DNA from: an uncultured Desulfobulbus sp.
GTDB lineage: Bacteria; Desulfobacterota; Desulfobulbia; Desulfobulbales; Desulfobulbaceae
Reading direction: 5' to 3'
Assembly: GCF_963665445.1 (NCBI RefSeq)
Contig: NZ_OY762276.1
Location: forward strand, 776,001-840,000
Length of the DNA: 64,000 nucleotides
A model generated the notes under the pieces. That model made no database searches. It was not told where the DNA came from and was given only the letters and a program-made list of their open reading frames with translations. Every line of letters begins with the position of its first letter. The stretch's first letter is position 1. The translations under genes were made by a program, and so were the position numbers. Positions 46,811 to 56,238 of the stretch are shown here, piece by piece.

Positions 46811-46843
46811 AAGCCTGGAAGGATTCGCTTTCAGGCTTTTTTT
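46811..46843 (+). terminator. Rho-independent terminator after ssb
   Basis: AAGCCTGGAAG pairs with CTTTCAGGCTT (one G-T) across GATTCG, followed by a run of T, 19 bases after the ssb stop. Confidence 0.85.
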
Positions 46844-46967
46844 GTGCCCATCGATCAAGATGTTCTTGCTGCTTTGAGGGCAAGATGGCTGGACTGATGG
46901 GTTTGTGGCCTGGCATCCGAGAGGGTGTCTTTTGTCTGAAATCGAAAATTTGTTTGGGGTGTGTGGT

Positions 46968-47285
46968 ATGTCTGTGTTTGAAAATGTAACCGTTGTTCGA
47001 GAGGCAAATGTTTATTTCGAGGGGAAGGTAACCAGCCGAACGGTTCAATTTGCCGACGGAACCAAGAAGACCTTGGGTGTCATGCTGCCGGGTGAGTACA
47101 CCTTTGGAACAGGCGCGCCTGAGGTTATGGAAATCATGGCAGGGGATCTCGAGGTGTTGTTGCCGGGGGAGACTTCCTGGCGTGGGGTAAAGCCGGGTGA
47201 ATCGTTTAATGTTGCCGGTGATTCCGAGTTCAGTCTCAAGGTGAAAAGCGTGGTTGATTACTGCTGCTCATACCTTGCGTCGTGA
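46968..47285 (+). CDS. ppnP: Pyrimidine/purine nucleoside phosphorylase
   Basis: 105 residues, the size of the PpnP (YaiE/DUF1255) cupin family. VREANVYFEGKVTSRTV, LGVMLPGEYTFGTGAPEVME and VLLPGETSW match the family's conserved blocks. It phosphorolyses several nucleosides to free base and ribose-1-phosphate. The frame extends to 46905 but the family start is ATG 46968. It stands alone between ssb and the nuo operon. Confidence 0.87.
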   Translation: MSVFENVTVVREANVYFEGKVTSRTVQFADGTKKTLGVMLPGEYTFGTGAPEVMEIMAGDLEVLLPGETSWRGVKPGESFNVAGDSEFSLKVKSVVDYCCSYLAS

Positions 47286-47553
47286 AGGCAGGCTCAGGTC
47301 GAGGACAGCTTGGGTTGATTGAAATGTTCAACAAATTTGATATGTGCAATTTGTCCGTTTTGTGCTGAGAATGATGCGCGAAAAATTCCAGGCCGCTGGG
47401 AGTGCACAAATATTGGGCATGGGGTCTTTTGAACCGCGAAATTTGAGAATCGGAAAAAGTAACCCGTGGCGAGTTTGCACATTTTGAATATCTCTATTTG
47501 AGAGGGTAGGGAGAGCTAAGAATTTCGGTCACTTTGTCAAGAAACTATTTTGC

Positions 47554-47582
47554 TTGACAGATGATACCCCGACAAGTAATGA
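47554..47582 (+). promoter_or_regulatory. Candidate sigma70 promoter of the nuo operon
   Basis: TTGACA at 47554-47559, a 17-base spacer, and TAATGA at 47577-47582. It precedes the nuoA start by about 85 bases. The rest of 47286-47553 holds nothing I can recognise. Confidence 0.5.
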
Positions 47583-47668
47583 ATAGCCGTTCATTCATTA
47601 TATCTAGAATAACCTACTGTTCACAGAAGGTTTCATCCATAATTTCACGTTTAAGGAGAGTCGGATTC

Positions 47669-48028
47669 ATGGCAACAGAACTGGTACTTTCAGCAATGGC
47701 CTTGCTCGGAATTGCTATCGTGATCCCCTTGTTCATGCTGGTGACCACGGTCTTCGGACCAAGCGCCGGCGGCAAGGCGAAAAACGAAGCCTACGAGAGT
47801 GGTGTTAAACGCATGATCGGATTGGCTGAGCAGAAATTCAGTGTCAAATACTATATGCTCGCCATTCTTTTTCTCCTGTTCGATATTGAGGCGGTGTTCA
47901 TGTATCCATGGGCTGTGAGCGTCCGTGAGCTCGGATGGTTCGGCTTCACGGAAATGGTCGTGTTCATGGTTCTTCTTCTTACTGGACTTATTTATATTCT
48001 TAAGAAAGGGGTGCTCAATTGGCGTTAG
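47669..48028 (+). CDS. nuoA: NADH-quinone oxidoreductase subunit A
   Basis: 119 residues with three membrane helices. KNEAYESGVKRMI resembles the conserved quinone-side loop with its Glu-Ser-Gly, and LFLLFDIEAVFMYPWAV is the NuoA signature. The in-frame ATG at 47561 lies inside the promoter, so ATG 47669 with AAGGAG is the start. First gene of the operon. Confidence 0.94.
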   Translation: MATELVLSAMALLGIAIVIPLFMLVTTVFGPSAGGKAKNEAYESGVKRMIGLAEQKFSVKYYMLAILFLLFDIEAVFMYPWAVSVRELGWFGFTEMVVFMVLLLTGLIYILKKGVLNWR

Positions 48029-48531
48029 GATTAGAAGCAAGTCTGGGTGATTCGGTACTGACCACCAAGCTCGACGCGGTTGTCAACTGGGGACGTCAGT
48101 ACTCTCTGTGGCCGTTTGTTTTCGGAACTGCCTGCTGTGCGATTGAATTCATGAGTGCTGCTGCAAGTCAGCTCGATATCAGCCGCTGGGGTGCGGAGGT
48201 TGTTCGCTTCTCCCCCCGTCAGGCTGATTTGTTGCTTGTGTGCGGTACCATCAGCTACAAGCAGGCCCCGATTCTCAAACGAATTTATGAACAGATGCCT
48301 GAGCCCAAGTGGGTTGTTGCAATGGGCGCATGCGCAAGCTCCGGTGGTGTGTATGATAATTACTGCACTGTGCAGGGTATCGATACCATCATTCCGGTGG
48401 ACGTGTATATCTCAGGATGTCCTCCTCGGCCTGAAGCAGTTCTGGATGCATTGATGAAGATTCAGGACAAGATCAAGGGTGAAAGTGTGATCAACGATCG
48501 CCACAAAGATTTTAAAGGGATTCTTGATTGA
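48019..48531 (+). CDS. nuoB: NADH-quinone oxidoreductase subunit B
   Basis: 170 residues. Cluster N2 ligands lie in GTACCAIEFM, the GACASSGGVYDNY region and YISGCPPRPEA. It starts with TTG 48019, overlapping nuoA by ten bases, after AAAGGGG. It carries electrons to ubiquinone or menaquinone at the junction of the peripheral arm. Confidence 0.95.
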   Translation: MALGLEASLGDSVLTTKLDAVVNWGRQYSLWPFVFGTACCAIEFMSAAASQLDISRWGAEVVRFSPRQADLLLVCGTISYKQAPILKRIYEQMPEPKWVVAMGACASSGGVYDNYCTVQGIDTIIPVDVYISGCPPRPEAVLDALMKIQDKIKGESVINDRHKDFKGILD

Positions 48532-48532
48532 T

Positions 48533-50248
48533 ATGAATACGACGGCGCTAGAAACCATTCAGGCCGCGTTCCCTGGTGTACCCTGCGATACAAGTGTCGA
48601 ATCAGCGGTGCTCACGGTCGCGTCTGACCAACTAATACCAACACTTTCCCGCCTGAAAAATGATCCGGCCTTGAACTTCGGCCTGCTGATCGACGTGACC
48701 GCTGTCGACTACCTGGATTACCCTGTAGCCCAGGAGGCGCGTTTTGCAGTGGTGTATGTGCTTCGTAACTGGGAAAGCAACATGCTCATCCAGGTCCGCA
48801 CCTTCGTGGCCGACCCTGAAGTCGGTGTTCAGACTGCAACTGGATTGTGGGATTCGGCCAACTGGGGTGAACGCGAAGCCTACGATCAGTACGGCATCGT
48901 TTTTCAGGGGCATCCGGATCTACGCAGGATCCTCAACCACTGGCAATTTCAGGGACATCCCCTGCGTAAGGATTATCCCATCGAAAAGGGACAGATCTGT
49001 TACGAGACCGATTCCCTGGAAAAGGAGATCAAGGCTCGGCTGGTCGTCAACGGTGTCGATGAAAACACCATGAGCGACATGAACACCGAGATCATGTATC
49101 TCAACCTTGGACCTTCCCATCCCGCGACCCACGGTGCGATTCGTATTCTCACCGCGCTCGATGGTGAAACCATTCTGGCCAATATCAACGAGATTGGCTA
49201 CCTTCACCGCGGCTTTGAAAAGACGGCGGAAAACCGCACTTATAATCAGGTCGTCCCGCTGACCGACCGTCTTAACTACTGTTCATCTCTGATGAACAAC
49301 GTCGCCTATGTCAAGGCGGTGGAATCATGGCTCGGAATTGAAATTACCGAACGCGCCAAATTCATGCGCGTCATACTCTCCGAGTTTTATCGCGTTCAGG
49401 ACCATCTGGTCTGCATCGCCGCCAACCTGGTTGATATGGGCGGCTTGACCAACTACTGGTACCTGTACAACCAGAAAGAGGCCTCCTACGACTTCATCTC
49501 CCGCCTGTGCGGCGCTCGTCTCACCAGTTCCTTCACTCGTATCGGCGGCATGTACCGCGACTTCTACGAGGGGTGGGAAGCGGATATGGAAGCCCAGCTC
49601 AAGGACATCGAGCAGGGCGTCAACGATTCGCTGGCCCTGGTACTGAAAAACCGCATTGTCCATGATCGTACCCAGAACGTTTGTATCATGCCGGCGGAAA
49701 AAGCCCTGTCCTACGGATACACCGGACCCTGTCTGCGCGCCAGCGGCGTCCCCTTCGATCTACGCAAGGACAACCCCTACTACTACTACGAGACCTATGA
49801 TTTCACCATCCCGGTGGGATCCAAGGGCGATATCTACGATCGCATCATGATTCGCTACCAGGAGATCTTCCAATCCATCTCCATTATCCGCCAGGCTATG
49901 AAACGAATCCCCAAGGGACCTGTTTCTGTCGAGGATAGTCAAGTTGCACTGCCGCCGAAATCCGAGGTCTACACCAATATCGAAGGCTTGGCCAACCACT
50001 TCAAACTCGTGTTCGAGGGGGTCAAGGCACCCAAGGGCGAATGGTACGACTCCTTTGAGGCGGCCAACGGTGAGCTTGGCTTCTACTTCGTTTCCGACGG
50101 CTCCGGTAGACCTTACAAGTGTAAGGTTCGGCCGCCCTGCTTCTACATGATGGGTGGTTTCCATGAGATGGTTGAAGGAGAAATGATTGCCGATGCAGTC
50201 ATCAATCTCGGTAGCATCAACATTATTGGCGGAGAGTTGGACAGATGA
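48533..50248 (+). CDS. nuoCD: NADH-quinone oxidoreductase fused subunits C/D
   Basis: 571 residues. The NuoC part (to about 185) ends with GWQF-like HPDLRRILNHWQFQGHPL and RKDYP. The NuoD part starts at MNTEIMYLNLGPSHPATHGA and includes YLHRGFEKTAENRTY. These are fused as in E. coli, rather than separate genes. ATG 48533 has AAAGGGA; TTG 48524 is an alternative. The 3' end overlaps nuoE by four bases. Confidence 0.95.
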   Translation: MNTTALETIQAAFPGVPCDTSVESAVLTVASDQLIPTLSRLKNDPALNFGLLIDVTAVDYLDYPVAQEARFAVVYVLRNWESNMLIQVRTFVADPEVGVQTATGLWDSANWGEREAYDQYGIVFQGHPDLRRILNHWQFQGHPLRKDYPIEKGQICYETDSLEKEIKARLVVNGVDENTMSDMNTEIMYLNLGPSHPATHGAIRILTALDGETILANINEIGYLHRGFEKTAENRTYNQVVPLTDRLNYCSSLMNNVAYVKAVESWLGIEITERAKFMRVILSEFYRVQDHLVCIAANLVDMGGLTNYWYLYNQKEASYDFISRLCGARLTSSFTRIGGMYRDFYEGWEADMEAQLKDIEQGVNDSLALVLKNRIVHDRTQNVCIMPAEKALSYGYTGPCLRASGVPFDLRKDNPYYYYETYDFTIPVGSKGDIYDRIMIRYQEIFQSISIIRQAMKRIPKGPVSVEDSQVALPPKSEVYTNIEGLANHFKLVFEGVKAPKGEWYDSFEAANGELGFYFVSDGSGRPYKCKVRPPCFYMMGGFHEMVEGEMIADAVINLGSINIIGGELDR

Positions 50249-50751
50249 GCGATCGATCACAACTGATAGAAACGGGGAAACCGTTCGCTTTTGATGCACA
50301 ACGAGATGCAGAGTTTGAGCGTCTGGTAACGCGATATCCCATTCGGGAATCCTTGATTTTGCCCTCGCTGTGGCTGGTGCAGGAGCAGGAAGGGTGGATC
50401 AGTGCAGAGGCCATGGCATATATCGCCGATCGTATCGGCTGTTTTGCCTCCATGGTGTATGAGGCCGCGACCTTCTACACCATGTACAACCTGCAGCCCA
50501 AAGGAAAATATCATATCTGCGTTTGCCGTACTCTCTCCTGTTACTTGTTGGGAAAACAGGAAATCGTCGATTACCTGCAGCGCGAGTTGGGAATTAAACC
50601 TGGCGAGGTCAGTGCTGATGGACAATACAGCCTGGAAGAGGTTGAATGCCTCGGTCACTGTGGTTCCGCTCCTGTGGTGCAGATTAACGGAGAGTTCTAC
50701 GAGTACATGAATGTGGACAAACTCAAAGAACTCTTGGCCACGATGAAATAA
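50245..50751 (+). CDS. nuoE: NADH-quinone oxidoreductase subunit E
   Basis: 168 residues of the 24-kDa thioredoxin-like subunit; the 2Fe-2S Cys are in HICVCRTLSCYLLG and VECLGHCGSAPV. ATG overlaps the nuoCD stop. With NuoF and NuoG it forms the NADH-oxidising module. Confidence 0.94.
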   Translation: MSDRSQLIETGKPFAFDAQRDAEFERLVTRYPIRESLILPSLWLVQEQEGWISAEAMAYIADRIGCFASMVYEAATFYTMYNLQPKGKYHICVCRTLSCYLLGKQEIVDYLQRELGIKPGEVSADGQYSLEEVECLGHCGSAPVVQINGEFYEYMNVDKLKELLATMK

Positions 50752-50765
50752 GGAGAGCGAACGAT

Positions 50766-52037
50766 ATGGAAGTAAAATTACTGAGTGCCAGATTTGATAT
50801 ACCGGACGCCCACAAAATCGAAGTGGCCAAGGAAAATGGCGCCTATTCCACCCTGGAGAAGGTTTTCTCCATGGAACCGGTAGAAGTCATTGAGCTGGTC
50901 AAGGCCAGTGGACTTCGTGGTCGTGGTGGTGCCGGCTTCCCCACAGGTTTGAAGTGGAGCTTTCTCCCTAAAGACATCAACAAACCCGTCTATCTTGCGG
51001 TCAACTCCGATGAGTCGGAGCCGGCCACCTTCAAAGATAGATACATCCTGGTCAAAGACCCGCATATGCTCATCGAAGGCATCATCATCTGTTGCTATGC
51101 CATCAAGAGCCATGCGGCCTATATCTACATCCGTGGCGAATATACCACCCAGGTCAAGGCCCTGCAGGCTGCCATCGATGAGGCCTATGCAGCGGGCTAC
51201 CTTGGCGAAACCGTTGATGGCCGAGACTACAAGCTCGACATCACCGTGCATCGGGGTGCCGGCGCTTATGTCTGCGGTGAGGAAACCGCGTTGCTCGAAT
51301 CCATCGAGGGCAAGAAGGGCCAGCCACGGAGTAAACCACCGTTTCCGGCTGTCGAGGGGTTGTATGGCTGTCCCACCATTATCAACAACGTCCAGAGTAT
51401 CGCCTCCTTGCCCTTTATTTTGACCAACGGTGCCGATGCCTACAAGGCCTACGGGACCGAGAAAAGCCCGGGAACCCATCTTTTTGGTATCTCCGGTCTG
51501 GTCAATAAACCGGGCATGTACGAGCTGCCGCTCGGTTTACCGATTCTCGAGGTGATCGAGAAGGTTGCCGGCGGTGTGCGTGACGGTCACAAACTCAAGG
51601 GAATCATTCCCGGCGGAAGTTCCACCCCGGTTATCCTCCCTGAAGAGGCTGAAGACCTGACGCTTGATTATGAGTCCATGGCAGCCCATAAAACCATGTT
51701 TGGTTCCGGTGGTATCGTTGTCCTCGATGATACCGTCGATATGGTCAAATTGGTGGAGAATCTCATCTATTTCTATCACCATGAATCCTGCGGGCAGTGC
51801 ACACCCTGTCGTGAAGGTCTGGGATGGATGCTCAAGATTGTGAAGAAGATCATTCGCGGCGAAGGAACGACGGCCGATATCGATCTGCTCACCGAATTGT
51901 GCGACAACATCGAAATGAAGACCGTATGCGTACTTTCGGCGGCTTGTACCATGTCGACACGCAGTTACTTGAAAAAATTCCGGCATGAATTCGAGGCCTA
52001 CGTCAAGGGCGGAGCCTCAACTCAGACCGCGATGTAA
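50766..52037 (+). CDS. nuoF: NADH-quinone oxidoreductase subunit F
   Basis: 423 residues. FMN/NADH motifs GLRGRGGAGFPTGLKW and NSDESEPATFKDR, and the 4Fe-4S site SCGQCTPCREG followed by the distal Cys. It receives electrons from NADH. The GGAGAG before ATG 50766 is clear. Confidence 0.95.
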   Translation: MEVKLLSARFDIPDAHKIEVAKENGAYSTLEKVFSMEPVEVIELVKASGLRGRGGAGFPTGLKWSFLPKDINKPVYLAVNSDESEPATFKDRYILVKDPHMLIEGIIICCYAIKSHAAYIYIRGEYTTQVKALQAAIDEAYAAGYLGETVDGRDYKLDITVHRGAGAYVCGEETALLESIEGKKGQPRSKPPFPAVEGLYGCPTIINNVQSIASLPFILTNGADAYKAYGTEKSPGTHLFGISGLVNKPGMYELPLGLPILEVIEKVAGGVRDGHKLKGIIPGGSSTPVILPEEAEDLTLDYESMAAHKTMFGSGGIVVLDDTVDMVKLVENLIYFYHHESCGQCTPCREGLGWMLKIVKKIIRGEGTTADIDLLTELCDNIEMKTVCVLSAACTMSTRSYLKKFRHEFEAYVKGGASTQTAM

Positions 52038-52053
52038 CGAGGATAAGGGTACC

Positions 52054-53616
52054 ATGGCTGATAAGATAAAACTGTTTGTTAACGGACAGGAAGTAGAAGT
52101 TGAATCAGGGAAGAATCTGATTGACGCTATAGGTGCTGTCGGCATTGAGATTCCTCATCTTTGCTATCATCCGGCGCTTGGGGCAGATGGTAACTGCCGT
52201 ATGTGTCTTGTTGGTATTGAGGATGGAAGGCCTCCCATTGTACCGGCATGCAAAACAAAGGCTGTCGAAGGCATGAAGGTGCTGCTCGATGCGGATCATA
52301 TCAAGAAAATCCAGCACGATATCATGGAGCTGGAGTTGATCAACCATCCGATCGACTGTCCCATCTGTGACCAGGCAGGCGAATGTAAACTGCAAGATTA
52401 TTACATGAAATACGACGGTCAGAAGAGTCGTATGACCGTCAAGCCGGTGCTCAAGTCCAAAAAGATGGATTTTGGCGCAGGTGTCGTCCATGATCAGGAA
52501 CGCTGCGTACTCTGCGCCCGTTGCGTTCGTTTCACCCGCCTGATCACCAAAACCGGTGAACTCGGTATCGTCAATCGTACGGATTATGCCCGGGTCAATA
52601 TCTTCCCCGGTCGTCCGCTGGCGAACCGCTATGCCTTGAACGTGGTTGATCTTTGTCCGGTCGGTGCCATGACCTCCAAAGATTTCCGCTTCAAACAGAG
52701 GGCCTGGTTCTTGACCAAGAGCAAGGGCATCTGTCAGGGCTGTAGCAAGGGCTGCAACATCTATATCGATCACAACCGCGAAAAGTACAAAGACGATGTC
52801 ATTTACCGCTATCGTCCGCGGCTCAATGAAAAGGTCAACGGCTACTTTATGTGCGACGAAGGCCGGATGACCTACAAACTGGAAAACGACAACCGTCTGA
52901 CCACAGGTCTGGTCGCCGGCCGTGAGGCCGGTATGGACGAGTTGATCGAGGCCACCCGCCGGATGATCAGCGAGGCCAAAAAAGTCGTTTTCCTTGCCTC
53001 CCCGAACAACACCCTTGAGCAGATGTATGCTATTCAACAGTTCGCCGAAAACGCCAAGGCAACGGTTTGCGGTTTCAGCGACGGGTACATCAAGGCAGGC
53101 GACGCCGATGGATATCTCATCCAGGATGACAAATCGGCAAACCGCGCCTCTTTTGGCCTGCTCGGCATCAACGACTCCAAGGCATCGTTTGATGCCGCAG
53201 TCAGTGATGCGGATCTGGTGATCAGCTTCAACAACGATCTTTCCAAATCGCTTGCGGCGGCCGATCTGGACGCTCTGCTTGAAAAGGCCAAGTTGATCTA
53301 TATTGGCACTTCACTTGGAACCTGTGCCTCCAAGGCGGCTGTGGCCGTGCCCATCGCTTCCTCCAGTGAGGATTGCGGAACCTTGATCAACATCGACCAG
53401 GTTTTGCAGCAGTTTGATGTGGCTGTTGTCAAAAATTCTCCAGCCGCCAACCTCATCGATGTGGTCAAGCAACTCGGTGGCCCTGTCTCGGATGTGAAAG
53501 AGGCACACGCTGGTCTGGTGAAATCTGTCTCAGCTCTTAATGGAATTGATTTGGAACAGGTTCCTGAAGAGGGAAGAGCATTAACCGATAACGAGGTCTC
53601 AAATGTCGCAGCTTGA
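52054..53616 (+). CDS. nuoG: NADH-quinone oxidoreductase subunit G (short form)
   Basis: 520 residues, against about 900 in E. coli: the C-terminal molybdopterin-like domain is much reduced. Clusters visible: N1b (PHLCYHPAL with CRMCLV), N5 region (CDQAGECKLQDYY), N4 (CVLCARCVRF) and an N7-like site CQGCSKGC plus YFMCDEG. ATG 52054 follows an AGGATAAGGG; the frame upstream to 51985 overlaps nuoF and is rejected. The 3' end overlaps nuoH by 14 bases. Confidence 0.92.
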   Translation: MADKIKLFVNGQEVEVESGKNLIDAIGAVGIEIPHLCYHPALGADGNCRMCLVGIEDGRPPIVPACKTKAVEGMKVLLDADHIKKIQHDIMELELINHPIDCPICDQAGECKLQDYYMKYDGQKSRMTVKPVLKSKKMDFGAGVVHDQERCVLCARCVRFTRLITKTGELGIVNRTDYARVNIFPGRPLANRYALNVVDLCPVGAMTSKDFRFKQRAWFLTKSKGICQGCSKGCNIYIDHNREKYKDDVIYRYRPRLNEKVNGYFMCDEGRMTYKLENDNRLTTGLVAGREAGMDELIEATRRMISEAKKVVFLASPNNTLEQMYAIQQFAENAKATVCGFSDGYIKAGDADGYLIQDDKSANRASFGLLGINDSKASFDAAVSDADLVISFNNDLSKSLAAADLDALLEKAKLIYIGTSLGTCASKAAVAVPIASSSEDCGTLINIDQVLQQFDVAVVKNSPAANLIDVVKQLGGPVSDVKEAHAGLVKSVSALNGIDLEQVPEEGRALTDNEVSNVAA

Positions 53617-54889
53617 TATCTTACTACTTGTCATTAGGGTCGCCTTCGGAGCCTTTGTTCCACTGTGCTTCATCGCGGTCCTTGTCTGGATGGAGCGAAG
53701 AGGGGCTGGCTTCTTCCAGGATCGTTCAGGTCCGAACCGTGCCAACATCTTCGGGTTTCGCGCGGCCGGCCTTGTGCAGAACCTGGCGGATGCAGTCAAA
53801 CTGATCACCAAGGAAGACATCATCCCCGATCACGTTAAGCACAAATTCTATTTTGTCCTGGCTCCGGTCATCGTCTTCTTTATCGCTGTCGTTTCATTTG
53901 CCGCGATTCCCTTTGCCGATGTCCTAAAGGTCGGCGGCAAGGAATACATGATGCAGACCATCCCCACCGACCTGGGCATCCTCTGGTTCTTGGCACTGGC
54001 TGGTTTTGCAGTCTATGGCATCATCCTCGCCGGTTGGTCATCGCATAACAAATACGGCATCCTCGGCGGCCTGCGTGCGGCAGCCCAGGTCATCAGTTAT
54101 GAAATACCCATGGGACTGGCTATCATCAGTGCCCTGGTTGTCTACGGCACGGTCAGCCTCACCGGCATTGCCCAATATCAGGGGCAGCTGCTCTTTGGCT
54201 TCATCCCCATGTGGGGTGTGGTCCTGCAGCCCCTTGGAGCCATCATCTTTATCGTCGCGGCCTTTGCCGAGGCGAACCGTACTCCCTTCGACCTGGCTGA
54301 GGGGGAGAGCGAGCTGGTTGCCGGTTTCCACGTCGAGTACTCTTCCATGAAATTCGGTATGTTTTTCATGGGTGAGTATGTGGCCCTGTTCACCAACGCC
54401 GCCATCATCGTCACCCTCTACTTCGGTGGCTTTCAGATTCCCTGGCTTGCCACTGAAACCCTGGTCGCCTACGCTCGTCCGATCACCTTTTTGATGATGA
54501 TTGCCCTCCCGGTCCTTGCCTGGGTCTTCATCCTCTGGATGAGCAAAAACAATCGAAGCCACTACTATCGGGAAAACGACCCCCGCGTGCGTGAGGCACA
54601 GGTCTACACCAAGATTGTCTGGGGCGTTGTGGCTGCTATTGAAGTCATGCTCTTCGTTTACCTGATTGCGGTTTCCGGTGGCGATGCAGACCGAGTGCTG
54701 GTTGCAATTCTCCAGGTACTTACCTTCCTGCTCAAAACTACCTTCATGTGTTTTGTCTATGTCTGGGTTCGTTGGACATTGCCTCGTTTTCGCTATGATC
54801 AGCTGCAGAGGTTAGGTTGGCAAACACTCCTGCCGCTTTCGTTGCTGAATATTTTCGTCACAAGTGCAGTTGTCGTTGCACTGAGTTAA
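53603..54889 (+). CDS. nuoH: NADH-quinone oxidoreductase subunit H, with internal extension
   Basis: 428 residues against ~325 in E. coli. The N-terminal signature VWMERRGAGFFQDRSGPNRA and the quinone loop EANRTPFDLAEGESELVAG are intact, and the family's C-terminal WVRWTLPRFRYDQLQRLGW is present. Additional ~70-100 residues, including a hydrophobic stretch (VYTKIVWGVVAAIEVMLFVY), sit before that end, likely adding helices. Confidence 0.92.
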   Translation: MSQLDILLLVIRVAFGAFVPLCFIAVLVWMERRGAGFFQDRSGPNRANIFGFRAAGLVQNLADAVKLITKEDIIPDHVKHKFYFVLAPVIVFFIAVVSFAAIPFADVLKVGGKEYMMQTIPTDLGILWFLALAGFAVYGIILAGWSSHNKYGILGGLRAAAQVISYEIPMGLAIISALVVYGTVSLTGIAQYQGQLLFGFIPMWGVVLQPLGAIIFIVAAFAEANRTPFDLAEGESELVAGFHVEYSSMKFGMFFMGEYVALFTNAAIIVTLYFGGFQIPWLATETLVAYARPITFLMMIALPVLAWVFILWMSKNNRSHYYRENDPRVREAQVYTKIVWGVVAAIEVMLFVYLIAVSGGDADRVLVAILQVLTFLLKTTFMCFVYVWVRWTLPRFRYDQLQRLGWQTLLPLSLLNIFVTSAVVVALS

Positions 54890-54902
54890 GAGAGGAGCTG
54901 GC

Positions 54903-55427
54903 ATGAGTGGAAAAGTCAAAATAATGGAGCGTGAGGGCAAGAGCCTTTACGAGCGAGTGTATCTCATTGAGGTGTTTAAGGGAATGGCCGTCACCTTCGG
55001 CCACTTCCTGAGAAACTTCCTTGATAACTCTAAACTATTGGTCAGGCATTATCCGGAACAGCAACCTGAGATCACTGCCCGGTGGAGAGGACGTCACCGT
55101 CTGACCAAACATGAGGACGGCACCATGAAGTGCGTGGCCTGCTTCATGTGTCAGACCAACTGTCCTGCTAATTGTATCATGATCGAAGCCGGCGAACGGG
55201 TTGATGGCAGAACTGAAAAAATGCCGGTTCGTTTCGATATTGATCTGCTTGAGTGCATCTACTGCGGGTACTGCGTCGAGGCCTGTCCGATGGATGCCAT
55301 TCGAATGGATACGGGTATATTTTCAGTTACCGGGAATGAGCGCGCATCGTTTTTGATGAGAATCGACGACCTGCTCGCCACCCCTGGTGCATTCTCTGAA
55401 GAAGAGTACAAGAAAGGGGGCGCTTGA
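54903..55427 (+). CDS. nuoI: NADH-quinone oxidoreductase subunit I
   Basis: 174 residues with two 4Fe-4S motifs, CVACFMCQTNCPANC and CIYCGYCVEACPMDA, and an N-terminal amphipathic anchor. Clusters N6a/N6b. Confidence 0.95.
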   Translation: MSGKVKIMEREGKSLYERVYLIEVFKGMAVTFGHFLRNFLDNSKLLVRHYPEQQPEITARWRGRHRLTKHEDGTMKCVACFMCQTNCPANCIMIEAGERVDGRTEKMPVRFDIDLLECIYCGYCVEACPMDAIRMDTGIFSVTGNERASFLMRIDDLLATPGAFSEEEYKKGGA

Positions 55428-55431
55428 TATC

Positions 55432-55941
55432 ATGTTTGCCGACGGGCTATTTATGTTATTTGCCGTTCTTGCTGTCCTTGGAGCGGCTGGATTGGTGTTG
55501 TTTCGTCACCCGATGAACGGAGCAATGAGTTTTGTCGTCACGCTGATTTCTTTGGCCGGACTATACGCCTTGCTTTCAGCCAAACTCATTTTCGCCCTGC
55601 AGCTGATTGTTTATGCCGGTGCGATCATGTCGCTTATCGTGTTCATCATCATGTTCTTGAATATTCAACCGGACGATCTGCCAAAGGAAGAGACCAAACT
55701 CTTCTATATCGCTGGCGGATTGGTTGTGGTGGCTCCGGTTGCCTATTTCTTGATCAAAATCGTCAATAAACTGCCAAACACCTCCACCGAATTGGTTGGC
55801 AACGACTTCGGCAGTGTCAAACAGGTCGGTCTGCTTCTGTTCAACAACTGGCTGGTCCCGTTTGAGATTGTCTCCATTCTGCTGCTGGTCTCCCTCATGG
55901 GGGCACTGGTCATCGCAGGGAAGAAGGAGGTCAGCAAATGA
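55432..55941 (+). CDS. nuoJ: NADH-quinone oxidoreductase subunit J
   Basis: 169 residues with about five helices; the signature segment [20 protein letters not shown] contains the pi-bulge helix. ATG 55432 is preferred over the upstream frame overlapping nuoI. Overlaps nuoK by ATGA. Confidence 0.92.
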   Translation: MFADGLFMLFAVLAVLGAAGLVLFRHPMNGAMSFVVTLISLAGLYALLSAKLIFALQLIVYAGAIMSLIVFIIMFLNIQPDDLPKEETKLFYIAGGLVVVAPVAYFLIKIVNKLPNTSTELVGNDFGSVKQVGLLLFNNWLVPFEIVSILLLVSLMGALVIAGKKEVSK

Positions 55942-56234
55942 TACACAGTTATCTCTATCTCAGTATCATCCTCTTTTGTTTAGGTGTGGTCGGCGTCATC
56001 TCTCGTCGCAACGTCTTTACCGTGTTCATGTCCATTGAGTTGATGTTGAATGCGGCTAACCTCGCGTTTATCGCCTTCTCGCGCGTTCATGAGAGCATGG
56101 ACGGGCATGTGCTTGCGATGATGGTTATGGCCGTAGCTGCCGCAGAGGCTGCACTTGCACTCGCTGTGGTCATTTTACTGCATAAACACAAGAGCAAGCT
56201 CGACACCAATGTGTTTAGCCTGCTGAAAGGGTGA
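55938..56234 (+). CDS. nuoK: NADH-quinone oxidoreductase subunit K
   Basis: 98 residues, three helices, with the conserved Glu in [14 protein letters not shown] and [12 protein letters not shown]. Antiporter-like proton path residue and typical NuoK length. Confidence 0.94.
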   Translation: MIHSYLYLSIILFCLGVVGVISRRNVFTVFMSIELMLNAANLAFIAFSRVHESMDGHVLAMMVMAVAAAEAALALAVVILLHKHKSKLDTNVFSLLKG

Positions 56235-56238
56235 TACC

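Noticed and set aside
51985-52053. Upstream start for nuoG
   Set aside because: Would overlap nuoF by over 50 bases with no ribosome site, and NuoG begins MADKIKLF at 52054.
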